DNA of 64,000 nucleotides from Sulfitobacter sp. S223 (GTDB lineage: Bacteria; Pseudomonadota; Alphaproteobacteria; Rhodobacterales; Rhodobacteraceae). The stretch spans positions 1 through 64,000 of the forward strand of contig NZ_CP083560.1 in assembly GCF_025143825.1 (NCBI RefSeq), read 5' to 3'. The position numbers were made by a program, and so were the translations under genes. The notes beneath the pieces were generated by a model. The model did not search any database, was not told the origin of the DNA, and saw only the letters and a list, made by a program, of their open reading frames with translations. Positions 56,909 through 64,000 of this stretch are shown piece by piece; the first letter of the stretch is position 1; each line of letters starts with the position of its first letter.

Positions 56909-59167
56909 GTGACCAAAAACAAAGTAACTTCTGAAGAGGCGCTTGCCTTCCATCTTGAACCGACACCGGGCAAGTTTGAAATCACTGCGACCGTCCCGAT
57001 GACAACGCAACGCGACCTGTCGCTGGCGTACTCACCCGGCGTGGCCGTTCCTTGTGAAGCCATCGCCGCTGATCCGCAGTTGGCGTATGATTATACCAAC
57101 AAAGGTAATCTTGTTGCCGTAATCTCAAACGGTACAGCAGTGTTGGGCCTTGGCAACCTTGGCGCGCTGGCATCCAAACCGGTGATGGAGGGCAAGGCGG
57201 TCTTGTTCAAACGCTTTGCTGACGTGAATTCGATCGATATTGAACTGGACACAGAAGACACCGAAGCCTTCATCAACGCGGTTAAGCTGATGGGTCCGAC
57301 ATTTGGTGGAATCAATCTTGAGGATATCAAGGCGCCTGAATGTTTCATCATTGAGCAGCGCCTGAAGGAAGAGATGGATATTCCCGTCTTCCATGATGAT
57401 CAGCACGGTACAGCGGTGATCTGTGCGGCCGGGCTTTTGAATGCGCTCAAGATTTCGGGGAAGAAGATTGAGGATGTCCGCATTGTTCTGAACGGGGCAG
57501 GGGCCGCGGGTATCGCGTGTCTTGAACTGCTGAAGGCGATGGGTGCGCAGCACAACAATTGCATCATGTGCGATACCAAAGGTGTGATCTATCAGGGCCG
57601 TACCGAGGGTATGAACCAGTGGAAGTCAGCCCATGCAGCGACAACTGATGCGCGCAGCCTTGCTGACGCGATGAAAGGTGCTGACGTCTTTCTTGGTGTA
57701 TCGGTCAAGGGTGCTGTGACCACGGATATGGTTGCCAGCATGGCAGATGATCCAGTGATTTTTGCTATGGCAAACCCCGATCCGGAAATTACGCCAGAAG
57801 AAGCACACGAGGTGCGCGCTGATGCCATCGTGGCGACCGGTCGCAGCGACTACCCCAATCAGGTGAACAACGTTCTGGGCTTCCCCTACTTGTTTCGTGG
57901 GGCATTGGATATCAACGCACGTGCTATCAATGACGAGATGAAGATCGCTTGCGCCCATGCGCTGGCTAATCTTGCGCGTGAGGACGTTCCAGACGAGGTG
58001 GCGCTGGCCTATGGGAAAAACCTCAGCTTTGGTCGTGATTATATCATCCCGACACCTTTCGACCCGCGTTTGATACACCGCATCCCGCCAGCAGTTGCAC
58101 GCGCAGGTATGGATACCGGCGCAGCGCGTCGGCCTATCATTGATATGGATGCTTATGAACAAAGCCTGAAATCGCGTCTCGACCCGACAGCGAATATCAT
58201 GCGCGGCATCAACGCGCGCGCACGGGCCAATCAGGCACGTATGATTTTCGCAGAAGGCGATGACCCCAAGGTGCTGCGCGCTGCGGTCATGTACCAGCGT
58301 CAAGGTTTGGGCAAAGCTTTGGTTGTGGGACGGGCGGATGATGTGAAGGCCAAGCTGATCGCAGCAGGGCTAGAGGATGCTACCCGTGAGCTTGAAGTCG
58401 TCAATGCAGCCAACAGCCAGCATTTGGATTTGTATAAGTCGTTCTTGTATGAACGGTTGCAGCGGCGCGGTTTTGACAAGAAAGACATTCACCGTCTTGC
58501 GGCGCGGGACCGTCATGTGTTTGCGGCACTGATGTTGGCACACGGTCACGGTGACGGTCTGGTCACGGGCGCAACACGTAAATCAGCCCATGTGCTGGAG
58601 CGGATCAATCACGTTTTTAACGCCACAGCTGAGGGTGGCGCTGCCGGCATTACAGCCTTGCTCCACAATGGCCGTATTGTGCTGATTGGTGACACGTTGG
58701 TGCATGAATGGCCAAACGCCGAGGATCTCGCGAACATCGCAGAAAGTGGCGCGCGGGTTGCTCGGCATCTGGGAATGGAACCGCGCGTCGCATTCGTCAG
58801 CTTTTCGACGTTCGGGTATCCGGTGTCTGAGCGGGCTGAAAAGATGCACGTTGCACCTGATGTGCTAGACACGCGCGGGGTCGACTTTGAGTACGAAGGC
58901 GAGATGACAGTCGATGTGGCGATGAATGTCGAAAGCCAGAAGAACTATCCGTTCTCACGGCTCACCGGTCCTGCCAACATTCTTGTGGTGCCGGCGCGTC
59001 ACTCGGCAAGCATTTCGGTTAAGCTGATGCAAGAAATGGCTGGCGCGACCGTGATTGGTCCGATTTTGACAGGGCTTGATCAATCGATCCAGATTGCTTC
59101 TTCGACATCTACCACGAATGATATCCTTAATATGGCGATCCTTGCCGCATGTAAGGTGGGCGGATGA
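56909..59167 (+). CDS. maeB: NADP-dependent malic enzyme with C-terminal phosphotransacetylase-like domain
   Basis: MaeB decarboxylates malate to pyruvate and makes NADPH. The 752-residue product is the two-domain form: the N-terminal malic enzyme half (LAYSPGVAVPCEAIA, VFHDDQHGTAVI, GAGAAGIACLELL for the dinucleotide) and, from about residue 430, a phosphate acetyl/butyryl transferase-like half that is usually regulatory and binds acetyl-CoA. The start is a GTG at 56909 with only a weak ribosome binding site. Its stop overlaps the kinase gene (ATGA). Confidence 0.95.
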   Translation: MTKNKVTSEEALAFHLEPTPGKFEITATVPMTTQRDLSLAYSPGVAVPCEAIAADPQLAYDYTNKGNLVAVISNGTAVLGLGNLGALASKPVMEGKAVLFKRFADVNSIDIELDTEDTEAFINAVKLMGPTFGGINLEDIKAPECFIIEQRLKEEMDIPVFHDDQHGTAVICAAGLLNALKISGKKIEDVRIVLNGAGAAGIACLELLKAMGAQHNNCIMCDTKGVIYQGRTEGMNQWKSAHAATTDARSLADAMKGADVFLGVSVKGAVTTDMVASMADDPVIFAMANPDPEITPEEAHEVRADAIVATGRSDYPNQVNNVLGFPYLFRGALDINARAINDEMKIACAHALANLAREDVPDEVALAYGKNLSFGRDYIIPTPFDPRLIHRIPPAVARAGMDTGAARRPIIDMDAYEQSLKSRLDPTANIMRGINARARANQARMIFAEGDDPKVLRAAVMYQRQGLGKALVVGRADDVKAKLIAAGLEDATRELEVVNAANSQHLDLYKSFLYERLQRRGFDKKDIHRLAARDRHVFAALMLAHGHGDGLVTGATRKSAHVLERINHVFNATAEGGAAGITALLHNGRIVLIGDTLVHEWPNAEDLANIAESGARVARHLGMEPRVAFVSFSTFGYPVSERAEKMHVAPDVLDTRGVDFEYEGEMTVDVAMNVESQKNYPFSRLTGPANILVVPARHSASISVKLMQEMAGATVIGPILTGLDQSIQIASSTSTTNDILNMAILAACKVGG

Positions 59168-60030
59168 TCTGGAACCTCGGCTCGATTAACATCGACAATT
59201 TTTACGAGGTTCCCCACCTGCCCGCAGCGGGCGAAACATTGGCGGCGCGCAGCTATGGCTTTGGTTTGGGCGGCAAGGGCGCGAATATGTCCGTGGCAGC
59301 TGCGCGCGGTGCCGCGCATGTTTCCCATATCGGTGCGATCGGAAAAGAAGGTCGCTGGACCCGCGAACGGCTGATGGAATACGGTGTGGATACACCGCAT
59401 ATCGCCCAGATCAGCGAGCCGACCGGCCATGCGAATATCGTGGTCGACGACGAAGGAGAGAACAGCATCGTTTTGTTTCACGGTGCGAATGTTCAACTGA
59501 CCGAGGCAATTATTGGCGTCGCGTTGACCGAAGCATCCCCGGGTGATTTCCTGCTCATGCAGAATGAAACAAACGGTCAGGAATACGCAGCTACCACTGC
59601 ACAATCGCTTGGATTGCGGGTGGTCTATGCTGCTGCGCCTTTTGAGGCGTCAGCAGTAGCGCTGCTTTTGGACAAGATCGACCTGCTTGTTATGAACGAG
59701 GTCGAAGCCGCGCAGCTTGAAGAGGCAACCGGCAAGGCCCCCGAGGCGCTGGGGCTACCCGACGTGGTCGTCACATTGGGGGCACAGGGGTGCAAATGGG
59801 TCTCTAACTCAGGCGAAAAGCGCTTTGACGCCTATCCGGCGCAAGCGGTGGATACAACGGGCGCAGGTGACACCTTTACCGGATATCTGGTGGCTGGACT
59901 TGATCGCGGCTTGGGGATGGAGGCGTCAATTGACTTGGCTCTCAAAGCCGCTGCGCTGATGGTGATGCGGCGCGGAACGGCCGATGTGATCCCGGACCTG
60001 AAGGAAATCCAGGATCACTTTGGTCTTTAG
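59164..60030 (+). CDS. rbsK: PfkB/ribokinase family sugar kinase
   Basis: The 288-residue product has the ribokinase motifs GGKGAN at 36-41 and the catalytic DTTGAGDTF at 230-238, plus NEVEAAQLE. Ribokinase (ribose to ribose-5-phosphate) is the best guess, but no ribose transporter or regulator is nearby and other PfkB substrates are possible. Its start overlaps the maeB stop by 4 nt, an unusual partner for a ribokinase. The stop overlaps the convergent msrA stop (TTAG). Confidence 0.83.
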   Translation: MIWNLGSINIDNFYEVPHLPAAGETLAARSYGFGLGGKGANMSVAAARGAAHVSHIGAIGKEGRWTRERLMEYGVDTPHIAQISEPTGHANIVVDDEGENSIVLFHGANVQLTEAIIGVALTEASPGDFLLMQNETNGQEYAATTAQSLGLRVVYAAAPFEASAVALLLDKIDLLVMNEVEAAQLEEATGKAPEALGLPDVVVTLGAQGCKWVSNSGEKRFDAYPAQAVDTTGAGDTFTGYLVAGLDRGLGMEASIDLALKAAALMVMRRGTADVIPDLKEIQDHFGL

Positions 60031-60683
60031 CCGGCGAAGGGTGCGGCAGACCCCCATAGTTCTTTGACGCGCTGGTCACGACCACAGGCGTTGCGGTAAG
60101 CTTTATAAGCGTTGGCCTGACTTTTCGGTCCAAAGCGTGTCAGAACGATCTTGCTGCCTTTGGCGTAATCCTGATGATAGGCATCTGCAGGATAGAACTT
60201 GGACGAACCCAAAATGGGGGTCACAACCTTTTTTCCCAGTTCAGACTGCGCCTTTGATTTTGCCTGCTCTGCGGCTACTTTTTGGTTGCTGGTAGCAAAG
60301 ACCGCCGTCCGGTAGCTGGGTCCACGGTCACAAAACTGGCCACCCGCGTCTGTAGGATCAACCGACCGGAAAAACAGGTCCAGCAACGTCGATGCGCTGA
60401 CGACATTTGGATCAAAGATGATTTGCACGGCCTCATAGTGGCCTGTGCCGCCTCCTGTCACCTGCTTGTATGTTGGGTTCGCTGTCTTGCCTCCGGCAAA
60501 ACCTGATATGGCTTCTTTGACGCCTTTAACCTTTTCGAAATCGGCTTCGACACACCAGAAACAGCCGCCGGCCACGGTTAGTGTTTCACTTCCCGCTGCT
60601 TTTAGCGGTGCGGCCTGTACCATCAGGCCGAGGGCAATAAGCCCGGCAAGGGTGAGTGCCTTGAGATTGCTCAGCTTGGTCAT
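60027..60683 (-). CDS. msrA: Peptide methionine sulfoxide reductase MsrA, exported form
   Basis: MsrA reduces methionine-S-sulfoxide. The 218-residue product has the active site GCFWC with C41, GTGHYEAVQIIFDP, and DAYHQDY. Residues 1-30 form a Sec-type signal peptide (basic start, hydrophobic core LTLAGLIALGLMVQ, AxA-like end), so the enzyme probably works in the periplasm. The ATG at 60683 follows AAAAAGGAG; the open frame upstream is not used. Extra cysteines C138 and the C-terminal NACGRD may be the recycling cysteines. Confidence 0.94.
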   Translation of the reverse strand: MTKLSNLKALTLAGLIALGLMVQAAPLKAAGSETLTVAGGCFWCVEADFEKVKGVKEAISGFAGGKTANPTYKQVTGGGTGHYEAVQIIFDPNVVSASTLLDLFFRSVDPTDAGGQFCDRGPSYRTAVFATSNQKVAAEQAKSKAQSELGKKVVTPILGSSKFYPADAYHQDYAKGSKIVLTRFGPKSQANAYKAYRNACGRDQRVKELWGSAAPFAG

Positions 60684-60822
60684 TGTGCTCTCCTTTTTGC
60701 GGCATGGTGCGGTCGAGAATGGCCATACGCAACGATTGACCGCATACATCACGCAGTGGTGATTTCAGTTTACCGCCGCGTGCGGGCTGGTATCACTGCG
60801 AAAACTGCAAAAGGATTTTAAT

Positions 60823-61518
60823 ATGCGCATTGCGATGTGGTCCGGACCCCGAAACCTGAGTACAGCGATGATGTACTCCTTTGGCGAGCGAAATGACTTT
60901 GCCGTTATGGATGAACCGTTTTATGCGCCTTATCTTGCCGCGTCTGGCATTGATCATCCGATGACGGACGAGATCCTGGCAGCGCATGAAATTGCCCCGG
61001 AGCGTGTTGCCAAAAGCTGTCAGGATGGTGGGAAGCCTCACTTGTACATGAAACATATGCCGCATCATATGCTGTCTGGCTTTCCTATGGATTGGACGAA
61101 AGACTGCGTAAATGTACACCTGATCCGCCATCCGGCGCGCGTAATCGCAAGTTATGCTGCCAAACGCGAGGCTCCCACGCTGGAAGATATCGGTTACGTT
61201 CAGCAAGCACAGTTGTTCGACAAGTTGGGCGGTATCGTGATCGACAGTACCGATATCCGTGCACAACCTGAGAAAATGTTGAGGGCGCTCTGTGACGCGA
61301 TAGATCTGCCATTTGATCCTGCAATGCTGAGTTGGCCCGCAGGTCCGCGGGCAGAAGACGGTATTTGGGCGCGACACTGGTACGGGGCCGTACATGAAAG
61401 CAGGGGCTTTGCTGGTGCAGAAGGGCCGTTGCCGGATGTTCCACTCGCGTTGCAACCGGTACTAAAAGAAGCCCTTCCACATTATTTGCGGTTACATGAG
61501 CGCCGCCTTTCCCCGTGA
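60823..61518 (+). CDS. Sulfotransferase family protein
   Basis: The 231-residue product has an N-terminal WSGPRNLSTAMMYSF, the 5'-phosphosulfate-binding type P-loop, and HLIRHPARVIASY near residues 99-111, the 3'-phosphate-binding type strand and helix. This matches the sulfotransferase fold that uses PAPS; the acceptor is unknown. Proteins of this type are sometimes annotated as branched-chain aminotransferase-like because of fusions in other genomes. AAGGA precedes the ATG. It is a single-gene unit ending at a hairpin with a T-rich tail. Confidence 0.78.
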   Translation: MRIAMWSGPRNLSTAMMYSFGERNDFAVMDEPFYAPYLAASGIDHPMTDEILAAHEIAPERVAKSCQDGGKPHLYMKHMPHHMLSGFPMDWTKDCVNVHLIRHPARVIASYAAKREAPTLEDIGYVQQAQLFDKLGGIVIDSTDIRAQPEKMLRALCDAIDLPFDPAMLSWPAGPRAEDGIWARHWYGAVHESRGFAGAEGPLPDVPLALQPVLKEALPHYLRLHERRLSP

Positions 61519-61614
61519 ACAAAAGCTGATGGCTGTTACATGTTCAGTGTTCTTAAAGAGTATCACTTTACATCGTAAAGCGTAGACCGGTTTCCGGTTA
61601 GGTTAACGAGTAGG

Positions 61615-61663
61615 CGGCCCGGGCAGTTGTTCGTCTGGGCCGTTCGTGTTTTTAAATTTTTTT
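61615..61663 (+). terminator. Probable terminator of the sulfotransferase gene
   Basis: CGGCCC (61615-61620) and GGGCCG (61637-61642) form a 6-bp GC-rich stem with a longer loop, followed by a long T-rich stretch with runs of five and seven Ts. Confidence 0.55.
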
Positions 61664-61736
61664 CTGGCCACCTGAAACTCTTCGGAGAGGCGTTTCGTGA
61701 TTACGCAGGTAACATGAAATCCCGAGGAGATTTTTG

Positions 61737-62150
61737 ATGAAACGTATGACAACAACTGCAATCGCTTTGATGATGACAGCCGGTATGGCTATGGCTGACG
61801 GGCATGCGACGCCCATGGTTATGGCAGGAGATCAGGATGTCTCAAATGGTGTCGTAAGCGCAGAAAGCGTGATGGCTGGCGCAAACGGCTGGCTGGTCGT
61901 ACACCGCACGGACGCTGAGATGAAGCCGGGTCCCGTCGTGGGGTATGCACCGCTGCGTGCGGGTGAGAACACCGACGTTGCTGCGATCCTGCAGGAAGAG
62001 GTCAAATCAGGTGAAATGCTGATGTTGATGGTTCATGCAGAAGAAGGCGGCATGAAGACTGGTGTGTTTGAATACACCTTGGGCGCAAAAGAAGACGGCC
62101 CCATTCGCATGGACGACAAATTGGTGATGCAGGTCATCAAAGCAAACTAA
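61737..62150 (+). CDS. DUF7282-type exported protein
   Basis: The 137-residue product has a Sec signal peptide (MKRMTTTAIALMMTAGMAMA, cut before DGH). The mature part, VSAESVMAGANGWLVVHRTDAEMKPGPVVGYAPLRAGENTDVA in several stretches, resembles the DUF7282 domain found in archaeal and bacterial surface proteins. It is rich in methionine, which may matter for metal or oxidant handling. GAGGAG precedes the ATG. Function is unknown. It ends at a strong terminator. Confidence 0.72.
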   Translation: MKRMTTTAIALMMTAGMAMADGHATPMVMAGDQDVSNGVVSAESVMAGANGWLVVHRTDAEMKPGPVVGYAPLRAGENTDVAAILQEEVKSGEMLMLMVHAEEGGMKTGVFEYTLGAKEDGPIRMDDKLVMQVIKAN

Positions 62151-62184
62151 TAGTTTCGGTAACGATTTCAGTAACGAGTAGTTG

Positions 62185-62219
62185 GGCCCGGTCAGATATT
62201 TCTGACCGGGCCTATTTTT
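62185..62219 (+). terminator. Terminator of the DUF7282-type gene
   Basis: GGCCCGGTCAGA (62185-62196) and TCTGACCGGGCC (62201-62212) form a perfect 12-bp stem with a TATT loop followed by TATTTTTAT. The T run overlaps the stop codon of the convergent argG gene. Confidence 0.9.
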
Positions 62220-63435
62220 ATTTCATCCGTTTATCGCGTGCTGCCAATAGTTTCAGGCGCAGCGCGTTAAGCTGGATAAAGCCTGCCGCATCTTTTTGAT
62301 CATAGGCACCGGCGTCATCCTCGAAGGTCACATGCGCCTCTGAATAGAGGCTGAAGTCTGACCAGCGGCCCACGGTGCGCACATGGCCTTTGTAAAGCTT
62401 CAGACGGACGGTGCCGGTGACGTGTGTTTGGCTCGCGTCGATGGCGGCTTGCAGCATCGTGCGCTCTGGTGAGAACCAGAAGCCGTTGTAAATCAACTCG
62501 GCGTATTGTGGCATCAGCTGGTCCTTGAGGTGCATTGCACCGCGGTCCAGCGTGATTGATTCGATGGCGCGGTGTGCTTCCAGCAGCAGTGTGCCGCCGG
62601 GCGTCTCATAGATACCGCGTGATTTCATGCCAACGAAACGGCCTTCAACCAGATCAAGACGGCCACAACCGTGCTTGCCACCCAGCTCGTTCAGTTTGGT
62701 CAGCAGCTCGGCGGGTGAAAGCGCCACGCCATTCACGGAAACCGCGTCTCCGCGCTCAAACCCAACTTCGATATATTCTGGTTCGTTCGGCGCTTCTTCC
62801 GGGCTGACGGTGCGTTGATAGACATACTCAGGTGCATCGACGGCAGGATCTTCCAGAACTTTGCCTTCGGAAGACGTGTGCAGAAGATTCGCATCGACAG
62901 AGAAAGGTGCTTCGCCGCGCTTGTCCTTGGCAACGGGGATCTGGTTCTGTTCCGCAAATTCCAGCAGTTTGGTGCGGCTGCTCAGATCCCACTCACGCCA
63001 AGGTGCGATTACCTTGATGTTCGGGTCCAGCGCATATGCTGCGAGCTCAAAGCGAACTTGATCGTTGCCTTTGCCTGTCGCACCGTGGGCAACAGCGTCT
63101 GCGCCGGTTTCGTGAGCAATCTCGACCAACCGCTTGGAAATCAGCGGTCGCGCGATTGAGGTGCCCAGCAAATACAAACCTTCATACACGGCGTTGGCGC
63201 GGAACATGGGGAAGACGAAATCCCGCACAAACTCTTCGCGCACATCTTCGATGTAAATCTCGGACGCACCCATCATCTCGGCCTTGGCGCGGGCTGGCTC
63301 CAGCTCCTCGCCCTGACCCAGATCGGCGGTGAAGGTAACAACCTCGCAGCCATACTCGGTTTGTAGCCATTTGAGGATGATCGAGGTATCAAGCCCACCA
63401 GAGTAGGCGAGCACAACTTTCTTGGGCGCGGACAT
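62218..63435 (-). CDS. argG: Argininosuccinate synthase
   Basis: ArgG joins citrulline and aspartate using ATP in arginine synthesis. The 405-residue product has the PP-loop YSGGLDTS at 11-18, [31 protein letters not shown] and the C-terminal [24 protein letters not shown] precedes the ATG. It is a single gene, divergent from ilvA with 129 bp between the starts. Confidence 0.97.
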   Translation of the reverse strand: MSAPKKVVLAYSGGLDTSIILKWLQTEYGCEVVTFTADLGQGEELEPARAKAEMMGASEIYIEDVREEFVRDFVFPMFRANAVYEGLYLLGTSIARPLISKRLVEIAHETGADAVAHGATGKGNDQVRFELAAYALDPNIKVIAPWREWDLSSRTKLLEFAEQNQIPVAKDKRGEAPFSVDANLLHTSSEGKVLEDPAVDAPEYVYQRTVSPEEAPNEPEYIEVGFERGDAVSVNGVALSPAELLTKLNELGGKHGCGRLDLVEGRFVGMKSRGIYETPGGTLLLEAHRAIESITLDRGAMHLKDQLMPQYAELIYNGFWFSPERTMLQAAIDASQTHVTGTVRLKLYKGHVRTVGRWSDFSLYSEAHVTFEDDAGAYDQKDAAGFIQLNALRLKLLAARDKRMK

Positions 63436-63564
63436 GATCTTTTCCTTTGTCGAGTTTCGCGGTTGGCGTAGCGGTTTTTGTGCCGCACGGCAAGGTAGAC
63501 GGGTTTATTGACGCTTCCGCAATAGACACCTATCGAAGACTATCGCAACAGAGGGCCGGAGCAT

Positions 63565-64000
63565 ATGAGCGAAGATTTCCAGATGGGCGCTATCGCAGCC
63601 ACCCGCGCCATGCGTGGCGTCTTTCCGCCAACCCCGCTTCTTAAGAACGAACATCTGTCAGAACGCTATGGCGCGGACATCTATCTGAAGCGTGAGGACC
63701 TGAGCCCTGTTCGGTCATATAAGCTTCGCGGCGCTTTCAATGCGATGCGAAAGCTGATCCCGGAACATCAGGTTTTTGTTTGCGCGTCTGCGGGCAATCA
63801 CGCACAGGGTGTTGCGTTCATGTGCAGCCATTTCGGTGTGCGCGGAGTGATTTTTATGCCAGTCACCACGCCCCAGCAAAAGATACAGAAGACCAAGATG
63901 TTCGGTGGCGCAAACATCGAAGTGCGTTTGGTTGGCGATTACTTTGACAAGACCTTAAGCGCGGCGCAGGAATTCTGCTTGAACGAGGGGGCCTATTTCC
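63565..64000 (+). CDS. ilvA: Threonine ammonia-lyase (threonine dehydratase), 3'-truncated by the window
   Basis: IlvA deaminates threonine to 2-oxobutanoate in isoleucine synthesis. The 145 codons visible start MSEDFQMGAIAATRAMRG and include KREDLSPVRSYKLRGAF with the PLP-binding K53, and ASAGNHAQG, the phosphate-binding loop. GGAG precedes the ATG. The gene runs off the end of the window, so the presence of a C-terminal ACT regulatory domain cannot be checked; a serine/threonine dehydratase of another class is less likely. Confidence 0.93.
   Translation, partial: MSEDFQMGAIAATRAMRGVFPPTPLLKNEHLSERYGADIYLKREDLSPVRSYKLRGAFNAMRKLIPEHQVFVCASAGNHAQGVAFMCSHFGVRGVIFMPVTTPQQKIQKTKMFGGANIEVRLVGDYFDKTLSAAQEFCLNEGAYF

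Overview
This 64 kb window is chromosomal core DNA from an alphaproteobacterium of the Rhodobacteraceae, most likely the Roseobacter group. The evidence is the gene content and order: dnaA-dnaN-recF-gyrB, hemD with a Mic60-type protein and a HemY-type protein, a RegB/SenC/RegA redox cluster near ahcY, alphaproteobacterial AddAB, and maf-aroE-coaE-dnaQ-secB facing hemJ-rho-mnmE-mnmG-rsmG-parA-parB. Base 1 is the dnaA start codon, so the window is probably the first 64 kb of a sequence numbered from dnaA. I see no rRNA, tRNA, insertion sequence, prophage or CRISPR array.

Layout. (1) 1-6267: DnaA, the beta clamp, RecF and GyrB, all forward. (2) 6675-10185, reverse: hemD, a mitofilin/Mic60-like membrane protein and a HemY-N/TPR protein ending in a four-cysteine zinc ribbon. 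(3) 10270-12998: tsaD-gpsA-YciI-EVE, overlapping or nearly touching. (4) 12999-16895: a gene-poor stretch holding a candidate small RNA, then DUF2853, ahcY, a small exported protein, an HD hydrolase and a GNAT. (5) 16892-21204: regA and senC reverse, regB forward, then a PAS protein. (6) 21245-30077: tsaE-amgK-murU-addB-addA-trxA, with most stops overlapping the next start. (7) 30137-37674: an orphan polysaccharide-type protein, hslVU, an MFS transporter, smr-mltA-Tim44, fxsA and secB. (8) 37679-40377, reverse: maf-aroE-coaE-dnaQ. (9) 40377-40781: the likely replication origin. (10) 40782-48138, forward: hemJ, rho, mnmE, mnmG, rsmG, parA, parB. (11) 48135-56849: hemW-rdgB-rph reverse, hrcA-grpE forward, mutS reverse, a GT61 glycosyltransferase forward. 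(12) 56909-64000: malic enzyme, a ribokinase-family kinase, exported MsrA, a sulfotransferase-like protein, a DUF7282-type exported protein, argG and the start of ilvA.

The most informative non-coding region is between maf and hemJ. It has seven DnaA-box-like 9-mers, two very AT-rich stretches, a perfect TTAA-N7-TTAA CtrA-type site, an 11-bp direct repeat and a 53-bp interrupted inverted repeat. Genes run away from it on both sides. Two perfect 16-bp parS palindromes lie 3.2 and 5.1 kb to its right, at the start of mnmG and inside rsmG, just before parAB. I infer that this is oriC, about 40 kb from dnaA, so coordinate 1 is not the biological origin.

Most of the window is ordinary housekeeping sequence. 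I did not find a clearly new multi-gene system. The best candidates for something undescribed are the orphan reverse-strand transcript at about 13.1-13.2 kb, the repeat architecture of the origin, and the start of the MFS gene, which is buried in a palindrome.
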